Shown here one piece after another: positions 44,529 through 53,613 of a stretch of 64,000 nucleotides of DNA (the stretch's first letter is position 1; each line of letters opens with the position of its first letter). The stretch is from the NCBI RefSeq assembly GCF_028553805.1, contig NZ_CP067140.1, positions 1,984,001 through 2,048,000 of the forward strand, written 5' to 3'. Position numbers and translations under genes: made by a program. Below the pieces are notes generated by a model. The model ran no database searches, was not told the DNA's origin, and saw nothing but the letters and a program-made list of their open reading frames with translations. Source of the DNA: Paracoccus saliphilus. Its GTDB lineage: Bacteria; Pseudomonadota; Alphaproteobacteria; Rhodobacterales; Rhodobacteraceae.

Positions 44529-45890
44529 ATGCCGACTCGCGTTCTGGTGCCTTCGGGCGTTCTTGGTCTCGGCTTCGACCGCAAGGCGCTGACACGCGGG
44601 GTGGCCATGAAGCCCGACATCATCTGCATCGACGGAGGGTCCACGGATAGTGGGCCCTTCAGTCTTGGCGCCGGGCAGTCGAAATATTCCCGCGCCGCGA
44701 CCAAATCCGAATGGCGCATCCTGATGCAGGCCCGCGCCGAGGCCGGCGTGCCGCTGGTCATCGGCACCGCAGGCACCTGCGGCACCGACAGCACGGTGGA
44801 CTGGATGCACGACATCACCACCGAACTGGCCGAAGAGTTGGGGCAAAGCCTGAAAATCGCACGGCTTTATTCCGGCCAGCCGGCAGGGCGGATCGCCCGG
44901 GCGCTTGAGGCCGGGGATGTCACCCCGCTCACCCCGGCCCCCGAGATCCGGCTGGACGACCTGACCAATATCGTCGCCCTGGCCGGGGCCGAGCAGATAC
45001 AGGCCGCGCTCGCCACCGGCGCCGATATCGTCATCGCGGGCCGCACCACCGATACCGCGACCATTGCCGCCCTGCCGCTCTCGCGCGGGGATGCCGCCGG
45101 GGGTGCTTGGCACGGCGCCAAGATCGCCGAATGCGGGGCGTTGTGCTCGACCAACCCGACCTCTGGCGTGATCATGGTGGATTTCGACACGGATGGTTTC
45201 ACGGTCGAACCCATGGCCGAGAATGCCGCCTGTACCCCGCATTCGGTCTCGGCCCATATGCTCTACGAGAATTCCGATCCGTTCCAACTTTATGAACCGG
45301 GCGGGTATCTGAACGTGACGAGCGCGCGCTATACCGCGCTGGACCATCGCCGCGTGCGGGTGGAGGGCTCGGAATGGGTGCCCGGCCCCTATACGGTCAA
45401 GCTGGAGGGCGCGCGCATCGCCGGATATCAGACCACGATCCTCGCCATCCTGCGTGACGCCCATTACGTGAAAAACGCCCAGGCATGGGTCGAGCGGCTG
45501 ACCACCTACCTGACCGGCGAGATCGAGAGCCGGATGGGGCTGACGCAAGGCGATTACGGCCTCGAATTCCGGCTGATCGGGGTGAACGGGGCGCTTGGAC
45601 AGCTCGAGAACCGTGCCGGCGATCCGGTCGAGATCGGGGTGCTGGGCATCATCACAGCGACCTCTCAACCCATCGCCGCCGAGATCGGCAAGCTGATCAA
45701 TCCCTTCGTGTTGCATTACCCGCTGACCGATAGCGAGGAATTGCCGACCTTCGCATTCCCCTATTCCCCCGCGACGACCGACCGGGGCCCATTGTATGAG
45801 TTCGCGCTGAACCATGTCATGCGGCTGAAAGACCCGATGGAGGCGTTCCGGATCGAACTCAGCCAGATCGGCGCGGAGGTTCCGGCATGA
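44529..45890 (+). CDS. AtuA-like (DUF1446) protein
   Basis: The 453-residue protein belongs to the acyclic terpene utilisation AtuA family. Seen are IDGGSTDSGPFSLGAGQSKY near residue 35, GTAGTCGTDSTVDWM near residue 80, IVIAGRTTDTATIAAL, and ECGALCSTNPT. The biochemical role of AtuA proteins is not firmly known; they occur with citronellol/geraniol genes in Pseudomonas, and as pairs with DUF4387 proteins beside Tct transporters. Here it overlaps the DUF4387 gene by four bases. No terpene-degradation genes are in the window, so its substrate is open. Confidence 0.88.
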   Translation: MPTRVLVPSGVLGLGFDRKALTRGVAMKPDIICIDGGSTDSGPFSLGAGQSKYSRAATKSEWRILMQARAEAGVPLVIGTAGTCGTDSTVDWMHDITTELAEELGQSLKIARLYSGQPAGRIARALEAGDVTPLTPAPEIRLDDLTNIVALAGAEQIQAALATGADIVIAGRTTDTATIAALPLSRGDAAGGAWHGAKIAECGALCSTNPTSGVIMVDFDTDGFTVEPMAENAACTPHSVSAHMLYENSDPFQLYEPGGYLNVTSARYTALDHRRVRVEGSEWVPGPYTVKLEGARIAGYQTTILAILRDAHYVKNAQAWVERLTTYLTGEIESRMGLTQGDYGLEFRLIGVNGALGQLENRAGDPVEIGVLGIITATSQPIAAEIGKLINPFVLHYPLTDSEELPTFAFPYSPATTDRGPLYEFALNHVMRLKDPMEAFRIELSQIGAEVPA

Positions 45891-46186
45891 GGCTTGGCGA
45901 TCTCGTCCTGAAACTGCGTTCCAAGAATGCCGGCCCGTTCTGGGTCACCATCGACATCTTCTGCGACACGCCCGAGATCTTTCGGCAGGTCCGCTACAAC
46001 CTGCCCACCCGCACGGTCGCAGAATTGTATCAGGTGCCCGAGCAACTGCTGAAACGCTTCGACATCGAGGACCTGCGGGTCGTCAAGTTCAGCATTCCGC
46101 GTCCGGTGGTGCAAGGTTCCGCCGCCGATCGCGACATGCACGGCGCCCAATATGCCGCGTTGCTGGAAGAATATGAGTTCGACTAA
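45887..46186 (+). CDS. DUF4387 family protein
   Basis: A 99-residue protein with the family start KLRSKNAGPFWVTIDIF and a C-terminal AADRDMHGAQYAALLEE. DUF4387 genes commonly follow AtuA-type genes and probably encode a partner subunit. Its ATGA start overlaps the AtuA-like gene, and the AbrB-like gene begins inside its last codons (14-base overlap). No signal peptide or membrane helix. Confidence 0.85.
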   Translation: MRLGDLVLKLRSKNAGPFWVTIDIFCDTPEIFRQVRYNLPTRTVAELYQVPEQLLKRFDIEDLRVVKFSIPRPVVQGSAADRDMHGAQYAALLEEYEFD

Positions 46187-47207
46187 ACGCCGTATCCTGA
46201 CCTTTACACTCGCCGCCATTGGCGCAGGAATCTTCCTGCTCTTCGGCCTGCCCCTGCCCATGCTTCTGGGTCCCATGCTGGCCTGCCTGATCGCGGCGCT
46301 AGCTGGTGCGCCCCTGATGGGAGCGGGCAGTTTCGCCGTCTTCATGCGGACCTTCCTGGGCGTCGCGGTGGGCGCCTCGATTACCCCCCAGGTCCTGGGT
46401 CAGCTGCCGGGCTTCGCCGCCTCGCTGGCCTTCGTGCCGCTGTTCATCGCGATCATCGCGTTGATCGGTTATCCGATGTTCCGCCGGGTCTTCGGTTTCG
46501 ATCACCCGACAGCGTGGTATGCGGCTATGCCCGGCGGGCTGCAGGACATGCTGGTCTTTGGTGAAGAGGCGGGAGGCGATGTTCGTGCGCTGTCCCTGAT
46601 CCATGCCACGCGGGTCCTCGCCCTCGTTACCTTCGCGCCCATGATCATGCATGCCTATTGGGGCGTGGACCTGTCGCAACCGCCCGGCGCGCCGATCAGC
46701 TCCACCGCCCCTGCCGAGATCCTGCTGATGATCGCCTCGGGCTTCTTCGGCTGGAAGATCGCGGAAAGGCTCGGGCTGTTCGGCGCCTCGATCCTCGGTC
46801 CGATGATCCTGACCGCGATCCTGTCGCTCTCCGGCATCATCCAGCATCGCCCCCCGGCCGAGATCCTGCAGGCGGCGCAATTCTTCATCGGCATCACGGT
46901 TGGCGTGAAATATGTCGGTATCACCGGGCGGGAATTGCGTATCGACGTGTCGGCGGGGCTGTTTCACGCGATCATACTCGCATTCATCAGCCTGATCTTC
47001 TTCGAGATCATCGTGCATCTGCAACTTGCCCCGGCGCTGGATGCCGTCCTGGCCTTTCTGCCCGGCGGTCAGGCAGAGATGGTCGTGATCGCCATCATCG
47101 CTGGCGCCGACCTGGCCTATGTCGTCAGCCACCACCTGTTGCGGATCATCATCGTGATCATGCTGGCCCCCGTCGTCGCCAGGATCATGAGTCGCTCTCG
47201 ACGCTAG
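46173..47207 (+). CDS. AbrB/AmoA-like membrane protein (PF05145 type)
   Basis: A 344-residue polytopic membrane protein with two similar halves. Each half starts with a GASITPQVLGQLP- or KYVGITG-type segment, and internal AWYAAMPGGLQDML and AFLPGGQAEM motifs recur about 190 residues apart. Such proteins are labelled AbrB family or ammonia monooxygenase in databases, although they look like transporters. ATG 46173 follows TGGAAG; the frame is open to 46152. As the last gene of the tct operon it may be an efflux or second uptake route for the same compound. Confidence 0.85.
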   Translation: MSSTKRRILTFTLAAIGAGIFLLFGLPLPMLLGPMLACLIAALAGAPLMGAGSFAVFMRTFLGVAVGASITPQVLGQLPGFAASLAFVPLFIAIIALIGYPMFRRVFGFDHPTAWYAAMPGGLQDMLVFGEEAGGDVRALSLIHATRVLALVTFAPMIMHAYWGVDLSQPPGAPISSTAPAEILLMIASGFFGWKIAERLGLFGASILGPMILTAILSLSGIIQHRPPAEILQAAQFFIGITVGVKYVGITGRELRIDVSAGLFHAIILAFISLIFFEIIVHLQLAPALDAVLAFLPGGQAEMVVIAIIAGADLAYVVSHHLLRIIIVIMLAPVVARIMSRSRR

Positions 47208-47242
47208 TTCCGGGCGCTCCCTTCACATTTGCCGAGCAGATG

Positions 47243-47272
47243 TCTTTGCCTTTCCTGCGGCAAAGATATTAT
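47243..47272 (+). promoter_or_regulatory. palindrome overlapping the gpt promoter
   Basis: TCTTTGCC (47243-47250) and GGCAAAGA (47259-47266) form a perfect 8-bp inverted repeat. A TATTAT box (47267-47272) follows directly, with TTTGCC at the -35 distance inside the left arm. A repressor bound here would block the polymerase, so this looks like an operator for gpt. Confidence 0.45.
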
Positions 47273-47335
47273 ACGGCATGAAACAGGCCACTGATGAGCG
47301 CCGACAGGATTCCGCGATATGCAAGGAGAGTGACA

Positions 47336-47821
47336 ATGGACCGCCTGCCCCACGAAAAGGGTTTCCACGTAAGCTGGGACCAATTGCATCGCGATGCCCG
47401 CGCCCTGGCATGGCGGCTGGACGGAACCGATTGGCGCGCGGTCGTCGCGGTAACGCGCGGCGGACTGGTTCCGGCGATGATCGTCGCGCGGGAACTGGAT
47501 ATTCGCACCATCGACACGATCAGCATCAAGTCCTACCGCAAACAAGAACAGGGCGGACTGGAAGTCCTGAAACGTCCGGATGCAGAGTTGATGGGCGATG
47601 GCGATGGAATCCTTGTCGTCGACGATCTGGTCGATTCCGGCCGCACGCTGGAACTGATCCGCGAAATGTACCCCAAGGCGCATTTTGCCACGGTATACGC
47701 CAAGCCGAAAGGCAAGCCGATGGTCCAGAGCTATGTGACCGAGGTCAGCCAGGACACCTGGATCTTCTTTCCCTGGGACATGGCGTTGCAATATGTGCAG
47801 CCATATCGCGGCGAGGATTGA
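47336..47821 (+). CDS. gpt: xanthine-guanine phosphoribosyltransferase
   Basis: The 161-residue enzyme salvages guanine and xanthine by joining them to phosphoribosyl pyrophosphate. The phosphate-binding signature [17 protein letters not shown] is at about residues 92-108, and [14 protein letters not shown] is near residue 40. ATG 47336 follows AAGGAG; the open frame upstream to 47294 has no site. It stands alone, with a palindrome over its predicted promoter. Confidence 0.94.
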   Translation: MDRLPHEKGFHVSWDQLHRDARALAWRLDGTDWRAVVAVTRGGLVPAMIVARELDIRTIDTISIKSYRKQEQGGLEVLKRPDAELMGDGDGILVVDDLVDSGRTLELIREMYPKAHFATVYAKPKGKPMVQSYVTEVSQDTWIFFPWDMALQYVQPYRGED

Positions 47822-48117
47822 GGCGCTCCCGAAGTTCCTCAAAATTACTGACACAGTCACGTTCAGGAATGGCTATCGTTTGCATATTGGGCGACCGGCA
47901 CTCTGCCGCCGCGACCAGGAAAACATGCAATCGGTTGTTTCAAATAAATAAACCCGCGCCCCAACGGTGATTCCTTCCTGCTGCGCAATGAAAAGCGGCA
48001 AAATCATGCTCAGATTTCCGCAGCAGGGGAACCGAATGACCGCGCAACTCATTGTCTCATTGCAATGCGTCGAACGAGTTCACCGGCGCAACGCAACTGG
48101 TAAAAAGGAGACATGTG
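47822..48117. other. intergenic stretch, nothing recognised
   Basis: The 296 bases between gpt and the PRC-barrel gene have an A+T-rich patch near 47935-47955. I see no gene, clear terminator or RNA. The AAAAAGGAG ribosome site of the next gene is at its right end. Confidence 0.4.
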
Positions 48118-48825
48118 ATGCGTAAGCTTTTTATGACGACTGCTATTGTGCTGCCCTTTGCCTTGGCACCTGCCTTCGCGCAGGAGACGACCACCGAGGA
48201 ACCTGCAATGGACCCGGCAGCGGAGGCTCAAACCGATCCGGCAGCCGATGCTGCCGCGGCAGAGGCCGAAGCAGCCGCAGCCGCAGAGGAAGCGCTGAAA
48301 GCCGAGGTCGCGGAAAGCGGCAAGGTCGCGCAAGAGCAGGCCGCGAACGAGCTTCGTCTGGACTGGGTCACCGATGCGACAGTAACTGCGCCTGACGGCA
48401 CCTCGATCGGCAGCATCAACGACCTGATCCTGGATGGAGAATCCGGTAGCATGATTGCTGCTGTGATCGGTGTCGGCGGTTTCCTTGGCATTGGCGAAAA
48501 GCAGATCGCCGTTCCCTGGGAGCAGTTGACGGTCAACGCCGATGCGCAAGAGATCACGAGCGATCTGACCAAGGAAGAAGCCGATGTCGCCCCGGCATAT
48601 GTGTTCCGTGAACGTGCCGAGGCTCCGGGTGCTGCAACGGATGATGCGATGGCACCTGCGGATGACGCGATGGCACCGGCTGACGATGCTGCCGCACCTG
48701 CGGATGACGCAATGGCACCGGCTGACGACGCTGCCGCACCCGCCGATGACGCAATGGCACCGGCTGACGATGCTGCCCCTGCTGAAGGCGAGGCCATGGA
48801 AGGCGAAGAGCCGGCCAGCAACTGA
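48118..48825 (+). CDS. exported PRC-barrel domain protein with Ala/Pro/Asp repeat tail
   Basis: A 235-residue secreted protein with a clear signal peptide (cut after APAFA, residue 21). An Ala/Glu-rich coiled-like stretch follows at about residues 22-78, then a PRC-barrel domain at about 80-170 (LRLDWVTDATVTAPDGTSIG to VPWEQLTVNADAQE). The tail consists of repeats of the APADDAMAPADDAA type (about residues 180-222). PRC-barrel proteins in the periplasm of Alphaproteobacteria have no settled role. ATG 48118 follows AAAGGAG at seven bases. A terminator lies just past the stop. Confidence 0.85.
   Translation: MRKLFMTTAIVLPFALAPAFAQETTTEEPAMDPAAEAQTDPAADAAAAEAEAAAAAEEALKAEVAESGKVAQEQAANELRLDWVTDATVTAPDGTSIGSINDLILDGESGSMIAAVIGVGGFLGIGEKQIAVPWEQLTVNADAQEITSDLTKEEADVAPAYVFRERAEAPGAATDDAMAPADDAMAPADDAAAPADDAMAPADDAAAPADDAMAPADDAAPAEGEAMEGEEPASN
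48640..48782 (+). repeat. in-frame tandem repeat of the PRC-barrel protein tail
   Basis: Units of about 15 and 30 bases encoding APADDA-M or -A blocks are repeated several times; GCACCGGCTGACGA and GATGACGCAATGGC recur closely. Such arrays can change length by slippage, so tail length may vary between strains. Confidence 0.7.
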
Positions 48826-48842
48826 TGAGCAGATGACATCAA

Positions 48843-48866
48843 GGCGGCCCCGCGGGGCCGCCTTTT
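48843..48866 (+). terminator. Rho-independent terminator after the PRC-barrel gene
   Basis: GGCGGCCCC (48843-48851) pairs with GGGGCCGCC (48854-48862) and is followed by four T. It lies 18 bases past the stop and also sits close to the end of the convergent trpE gene. Confidence 0.85.
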
Positions 48867-48904
48867 CCTTACTTCCCAGAAGATTACGTCCCCCTTTTCG
48901 GGGC

Positions 48905-50410
48905 TCAGCCGTTACCACGCACGAAACGAGCTGCACTTTCGGCCGCACGTTGCAATGCACGGCTTTTGTTCACGGTTTCCTGAAATTCCGCTTCGGGATC
49001 GCTGTCATAGACCACCCCGCCTCCAGACTGGATATACAACGCCCCATCCTTGACCAGCCCGGTCCGAAGGGCGATGCACATATCCATCTCGCCATTGGCG
49101 GCGAAATAGCCGACCGCTCCGCCATAGACACCACGCTTTTCGGGTTCCAATTCGTCGATGATTTCCATCGCGCGAACCTTCGGTGCGCCCGAAACCGTTC
49201 CAGCGGGCAGCCCGGCCAACAGGGCGGATAGCGCATCCTCCCCGTCACGTAATTCTCCGACAACATTCGAGACGATATGCATGACATGGCTGTAGCGTTC
49301 GATCACGAATTGCTCGGTCGGGCGCACGGTGCCGGTCTTCGCCACCCGCCCCACATCGTTGCGCCCCAGGTCCAGCAGCATCAAATGCTCGGCAAGTTCC
49401 TTCTGATCGCCTAGCAGATCGGCCTCCAGCGCCCGGTCCTCGGCCTCGTCACCGCCACGCGGCCGGGTGCCGGCGATCGGACGAATCGTCACCTCGCCAT
49501 CGCGCAGCCGCACCAGGATCTCGGGACTGGCACCAATGATCTGAAACCCGCCCATGTTCAGATAGAACATGAATGGCGAGGGGTTGGTGCGCCGCAAACT
49601 GCGATAGAGCGCGAAGGGTGGCAGCGGGAAATCCATCCGCCAACGCTGTGACGGCACCACCTGAAAGATATCCCCCGCGCGGATATATTCCTTGGCCCGC
49701 TCGACCGCGGCGAGGTAATCCGGCTTGGCAAAATTCGAAACCGGCTCGCCTATGGCCGCGTCACGCCCCAAGGCCCGCGGCTCGGATGGCTGGCGATCCA
49801 ACGAGCGCAACGCATCCATCACCCGCTCGGCTGCGCGGGCATAGGCGGCGCGGGCATTCTCGCCCGACACATGCCATGCCGGGGCGCAAAGCGTCACCTC
49901 GCCCTTCACCCCGTCCAGCACGGCCACGACCGAGGGCCGCATCAGCATGGCGTCGGGCACGTCCAGCGGATCGGGATTCACATCCGGCAAATGCTCGACC
50001 AGCCGGATCATGTCGTAGCCCAGATAGCCGAACAGCCCCGCCGCAACCGGAGGAACACCGTCGGGCATTTGCTCGATCCGGCTTTCGGCGATCAGGGCGC
50101 GCAGGCTGTCCAGTGCCGGACGCTCATCCGCCAGGAAATCGTTCGAGAACCGCGCATGACGATTGATCCGGGCCTGTCCGTCGCGGCATTCCCAGATCAG
50201 GTCGGGTTTCATGCCGACAATGGAATAGCGGCCGCGGATCTCGCCCCCGGTCACAGATTCCAGCATGAAGCTCATCGGCGCAGCCTCGGCCAGCTTCAGC
50301 ATCAGGCTGACGGGAGTGTCCAGATCGGCGGCCAGCCGAATGGTGACAAGCTGATTATGTCCCTTGGCCCAGCCCGCCTCGAATTCCGTGAAATCGGGGG
50401 ACAGTTCCAT
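48905..50410 (-). CDS. trpE: anthranilate synthase component I
   Basis: TrpE makes anthranilate from chorismate, with ammonia supplied by TrpG. The 501-residue protein carries the chorismate-binding signature IRPIAGTRPRGGDEAED, plus HLMLLDLGRNDVGRV and GTVSGAPKVRAMEIID. The tryptophan-feedback residues near LLES are visible as FMLESVTGGEIRGRYS. ATG 50410 overlaps the ppiD stop as TGATG, so the protein folding gene and trpE are coupled. trpG and trpD are 4 kb away on the other strand. Confidence 0.96.
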   Translation of the reverse strand: MELSPDFTEFEAGWAKGHNQLVTIRLAADLDTPVSLMLKLAEAAPMSFMLESVTGGEIRGRYSIVGMKPDLIWECRDGQARINRHARFSNDFLADERPALDSLRALIAESRIEQMPDGVPPVAAGLFGYLGYDMIRLVEHLPDVNPDPLDVPDAMLMRPSVVAVLDGVKGEVTLCAPAWHVSGENARAAYARAAERVMDALRSLDRQPSEPRALGRDAAIGEPVSNFAKPDYLAAVERAKEYIRAGDIFQVVPSQRWRMDFPLPPFALYRSLRRTNPSPFMFYLNMGGFQIIGASPEILVRLRDGEVTIRPIAGTRPRGGDEAEDRALEADLLGDQKELAEHLMLLDLGRNDVGRVAKTGTVRPTEQFVIERYSHVMHIVSNVVGELRDGEDALSALLAGLPAGTVSGAPKVRAMEIIDELEPEKRGVYGGAVGYFAANGEMDMCIALRTGLVKDGALYIQSGGGVVYDSDPEAEFQETVNKSRALQRAAESAARFVRGNG

Positions 50411-52371
50411 CACTGTACCTGAGCGTTGATCGCGTCGATGGCGGATTGATTGATCTTCACCCCGGCCTTTCGTTGCGCGGCACGGGCGTAATATTCAAAG
50501 ATATCAGCCTGCAACGACTGCGACATACGCTGCCGGATACGGTCTTGCACCTCCTTGGCATCCTCGCTGTCGAGATCGGCTTCCTCGATCGTATCAAGGC
50601 GTACCAGGAATACGCGATCATCTGTATCGACGATCTCGATATCGCCCGTTTCTTCGATCTCGAAAGCCTGAGTAATGAGTTCGGCCGGCAAGCCATCGAT
50701 CCAGCCGTCACGGGTCAACCCGGTCTCTGCGGTCCAGCCAAGGTCCGGCGCGACATTGACGGCCGCGGTTTCCTCGTCAACCTCGCTTTCCTGCGAGTCG
50801 GATGGCGATTCCGCCACCGTTTCCTCACCATCTTCCCCGTTTCCGGCATCCGGATCGGGGGTCGTGGAAGAGATCTCCTGCAGCCGCTCTTCCTCGGCAC
50901 GGGCCAGCAGGAGGCGATGAATTTCCGCGGCGCGCCAGTCTTCGGCAACCTCATCGCGGATCTCGTCAAAGGGGATAAGCGTCGGCGGCACCACCTCATC
51001 CAGGCGCAGCGCGAAGATGCCGCCGTCATTCAGCCGCCCGATCTGCGGGAAATCGCCCTCGCCGACTTCGTCTGCAAGTTCCCGGAAAGCCGGGTATCCC
51101 GCGATGCTGCCCTCTTCCGGTTTCATATCCGATGACCAGGCGAGGGTTCCGAATTCCATCGGGGTCTCTTCCGAAACTTCTTCCAGCGTCGCGCCACTGG
51201 CCAGAAGATCCTCGTATTCCCCCATCCGGTCTTCGATTGCCCGTGCCGCGCGATCCAGGGCGGCTTCGGCGCGCAGATCCTCGCGTGCCTCTTCGAAGGA
51301 AATATCGATGGGCTCGAGAATCGCGTTCATCGATATCAGCGCCGGGCCAAGATCGGTCTCGACCGGTCCGACAACCCCCGGAGCATCCAGCCCGAAGACC
51401 GTATCCCCCGCCTGCCCCAGATCTTCCCTGGTAACTTCGCCTTGATCAACGTCCTCCATCGTCAGGCCGCGTTCGGCCACCAGCGCATCGAATGCCACTT
51501 CACCCGCATCGAGCCGATCCCTGGCGGATTGCGCGTCCTCCATCGACGGATAGACCAATGTGCTGACCATGCGCCGTTCGGGCTGACGAAAGTGCTCGAT
51601 CCGCGCTTCATAGACATCGCGAAGGGCGGCCTCGTCCAGGTCCACCTCGTCCGAATGCATATTGGGCGTCAGCCAGACATAGCTCAGCTTGCGCTTTTCC
51701 GGCGCAGTGAAACGATCGGTATTCGCCTTGTGCCAAGCCTCCAGCGTTTCTTCGTCCGGTTCTGAAATCGGTGAGGTCAGATGGCCCTCTCCCACTTCGT
51801 GCCAACTGAAATCGCGCTGTTCCAGCAACCATTTCGCGGTCTGATCGATCATGGATTCCGGCGCGACGACTCCGCCGCTGACTGCGCGTTGCAGTAGCAC
51901 CCGCGCCTCGTCCACGCGAACCTGTTGTTCGAACTCGGCTTCGGACAGGCCTTCGCGGCGCAGGATCTGGGAATAGGCGCTGCGGTCGAAACTTCCATTC
52001 GGTCCCTGAAATGCCGGCGCGGTCGAGATGCTCTCGGCAACCCGCTGATCGCCGACAGAGATGCCGAGACGGCGAGTTTCCTCTTCCAGAGCGGCGGCTG
52101 TGAAAAGCTGACCCTGAATCGCCCGAGGCAATCCTATCGATTGCGCCTGTGCCATGGTGAATTGCTGCCCCGCCTGCTGCGAATAAGCGCTCAGTTCCGA
52201 ACGCAGCGCGCGGGTATAATCCTCTGCCGTGACCTTGGTCGCGCCAACCGATCCGATCTCGCTCGAGCCTCCCGAGAAACTGGTCACGCCAAAACCGCCC
52301 AACCCCAGGATCAGAAGACCCATCAATATCCAGACGATGGTCGATTTTCCTTTGGTGCGCAGGTTCGTCAT
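50410..52371 (-). CDS. ppiD: SurA/PpiD-like peptidyl-prolyl isomerase, membrane-anchored
   Basis: A 653-residue periplasmic folding factor. An N-terminal membrane helix (IVWILMGLLILGLGGFGV, about residues 12-29) anchors a SurA-type chaperone domain and a PPIC-like isomerase domain around residues 240-350. An acidic linker (EEETVAESPSDSQESEVDEE, about 535-555) precedes a last helical part. The isomerase part is poorly conserved, so the activity may be mainly chaperoning. It precedes and overlaps trpE, an arrangement seen in Rhodobacteraceae. Confidence 0.85.
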   Translation of the reverse strand: MTNLRTKGKSTIVWILMGLLILGLGGFGVTSFSGGSSEIGSVGATKVTAEDYTRALRSELSAYSQQAGQQFTMAQAQSIGLPRAIQGQLFTAAALEEETRRLGISVGDQRVAESISTAPAFQGPNGSFDRSAYSQILRREGLSEAEFEQQVRVDEARVLLQRAVSGGVVAPESMIDQTAKWLLEQRDFSWHEVGEGHLTSPISEPDEETLEAWHKANTDRFTAPEKRKLSYVWLTPNMHSDEVDLDEAALRDVYEARIEHFRQPERRMVSTLVYPSMEDAQSARDRLDAGEVAFDALVAERGLTMEDVDQGEVTREDLGQAGDTVFGLDAPGVVGPVETDLGPALISMNAILEPIDISFEEAREDLRAEAALDRAARAIEDRMGEYEDLLASGATLEEVSEETPMEFGTLAWSSDMKPEEGSIAGYPAFRELADEVGEGDFPQIGRLNDGGIFALRLDEVVPPTLIPFDEIRDEVAEDWRAAEIHRLLLARAEEERLQEISSTTPDPDAGNGEDGEETVAESPSDSQESEVDEETAAVNVAPDLGWTAETGLTRDGWIDGLPAELITQAFEIEETGDIEIVDTDDRVFLVRLDTIEEADLDSEDAKEVQDRIRQRMSQSLQADIFEYYARAAQRKAGVKINQSAIDAINAQVQ

Positions 52372-52436
52372 GCCGCAGCTTTCCTCTCGGTCGTGTCAGG
52401 CCGTCTTTAGGACGCGTGCGGGTCGGCGGCAAGCCT

Positions 52437-53612
52437 TCAGGCGACGAAGTTGTCAAGCCTTTCGGCCAGTTCGGCAATTCCGACGCGGTTCACATTGGCA
52501 AAGGCGATGCGCAGATGCCGGGCACCGGACGAATCCGTTCCCGGCACGAACATCGTTCCCGGCAATGCCAGAACACCGATCTCGGCCACCATGCGCGGAG
52601 CCAGATCGGCCGAAGAAATGTCGAAAGGATGTTCGATCCATGCGAAATAGGCCCCGGCGCTTTTCAAGCGCCAGGCGGGCAGTCCCGAGATCGCCTCGAC
52701 GCTTGCGGCACGGCGCGCAAGGATCTCGTCCCGCTCCCCTGCAAGCCATCCGCGCAAGTTCCGCATTCCCCACAACGCACCGATCTGCCCCAGTTGCGAG
52801 GTAGAGATCGCCACGGTGTCGAGAAATTTCTCGATCTCGGCCATGCGCGCCTGCGACGCGATCATCGCGCCCACCCGGTGCCCTGTCAGCCGGTATGCCT
52901 TGGAAAAGGAGTAAAGCTGGATCACCGTCTCGTCCCAATCGGGCCGGGTCAGCAAGTCATGCGGGGGACCAGTCCTGCTGTCGAAATCGCGATATGTCTC
53001 GTCGAGGATCAAGGCCAGCCCATGCCGCTGCGCCAGCTCGAAGAAGGCGGCGACCAGCTCCGCCGGATATTCCGCGCCCGACGGGTTGTTCGGTGTCACC
53101 AGCACGATGGCACGGCTGCGCGGCGTGATCAGCTTCGCGGCCCTGTCGGGGTCGGGCAGCATATCCTCTTCGCAAACCAATGGCCGCGTCACGACGCCCT
53201 GCATGTCCAGCCACATCTTGTGATTGAAATACCAGGGCGTAGGCAGGATGATTTCGTCTCCCGCCCCGGCCAGTGTGCTGATCGCTGCACAGAACGCCTG
53301 GTTGCAACCCTGCGTGATCGCCACCTGTTCGGGCCTGACGGCTCCGCCATATGCGCCCGAAAATTCTGCCGCGACGGCCTCGCGCAATTCGGTATTGCCC
53401 AGAACGGGCCCGTAAAGATGTGCCTCCGGCCGCTCCAGTGCCGCCTCGGCAATCGCGCGGCGCAACCCATCGGGCGGAGGCTCGACAGGGGCGGCCTGGC
53501 TGACATTGATCAATGGTCGGTCAGGTGGAAAATCGACGCCTTGCAGCCAGCGCCGGGCCTCCATCACGGGTGGTGCGAATGTTCTGGTGATATTCGGGTT
53601 GACCGGATGCAT
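52437..53612 (-). CDS. PLP-dependent aminotransferase, class I/II
   Basis: A 391-residue aminotransferase. The cofactor lysine is in YSFSKAYRLTGHRVGAM, the aspartate that holds the PLP ring in ILDETYRDFD, and TPNNPSGAEYP is the usual motif. The substrate is not certain; aspartate or aromatic amino acids are likely, and it follows the trpE/ppiD unit. The frame is open much further upstream (to 53948), but that part overlaps another gene and lacks homology. ATG 53612 is the first good start, with a weak GGA site, one base past the stop of the next gene. Confidence 0.9.
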   Translation of the reverse strand: MHPVNPNITRTFAPPVMEARRWLQGVDFPPDRPLINVSQAAPVEPPPDGLRRAIAEAALERPEAHLYGPVLGNTELREAVAAEFSGAYGGAVRPEQVAITQGCNQAFCAAISTLAGAGDEIILPTPWYFNHKMWLDMQGVVTRPLVCEEDMLPDPDRAAKLITPRSRAIVLVTPNNPSGAEYPAELVAAFFELAQRHGLALILDETYRDFDSRTGPPHDLLTRPDWDETVIQLYSFSKAYRLTGHRVGAMIASQARMAEIEKFLDTVAISTSQLGQIGALWGMRNLRGWLAGERDEILARRAASVEAISGLPAWRLKSAGAYFAWIEHPFDISSADLAPRMVAEIGVLALPGTMFVPGTDSSGARHLRIAFANVNRVGIAELAERLDNFVA

Positions 53613-53613
53613 T

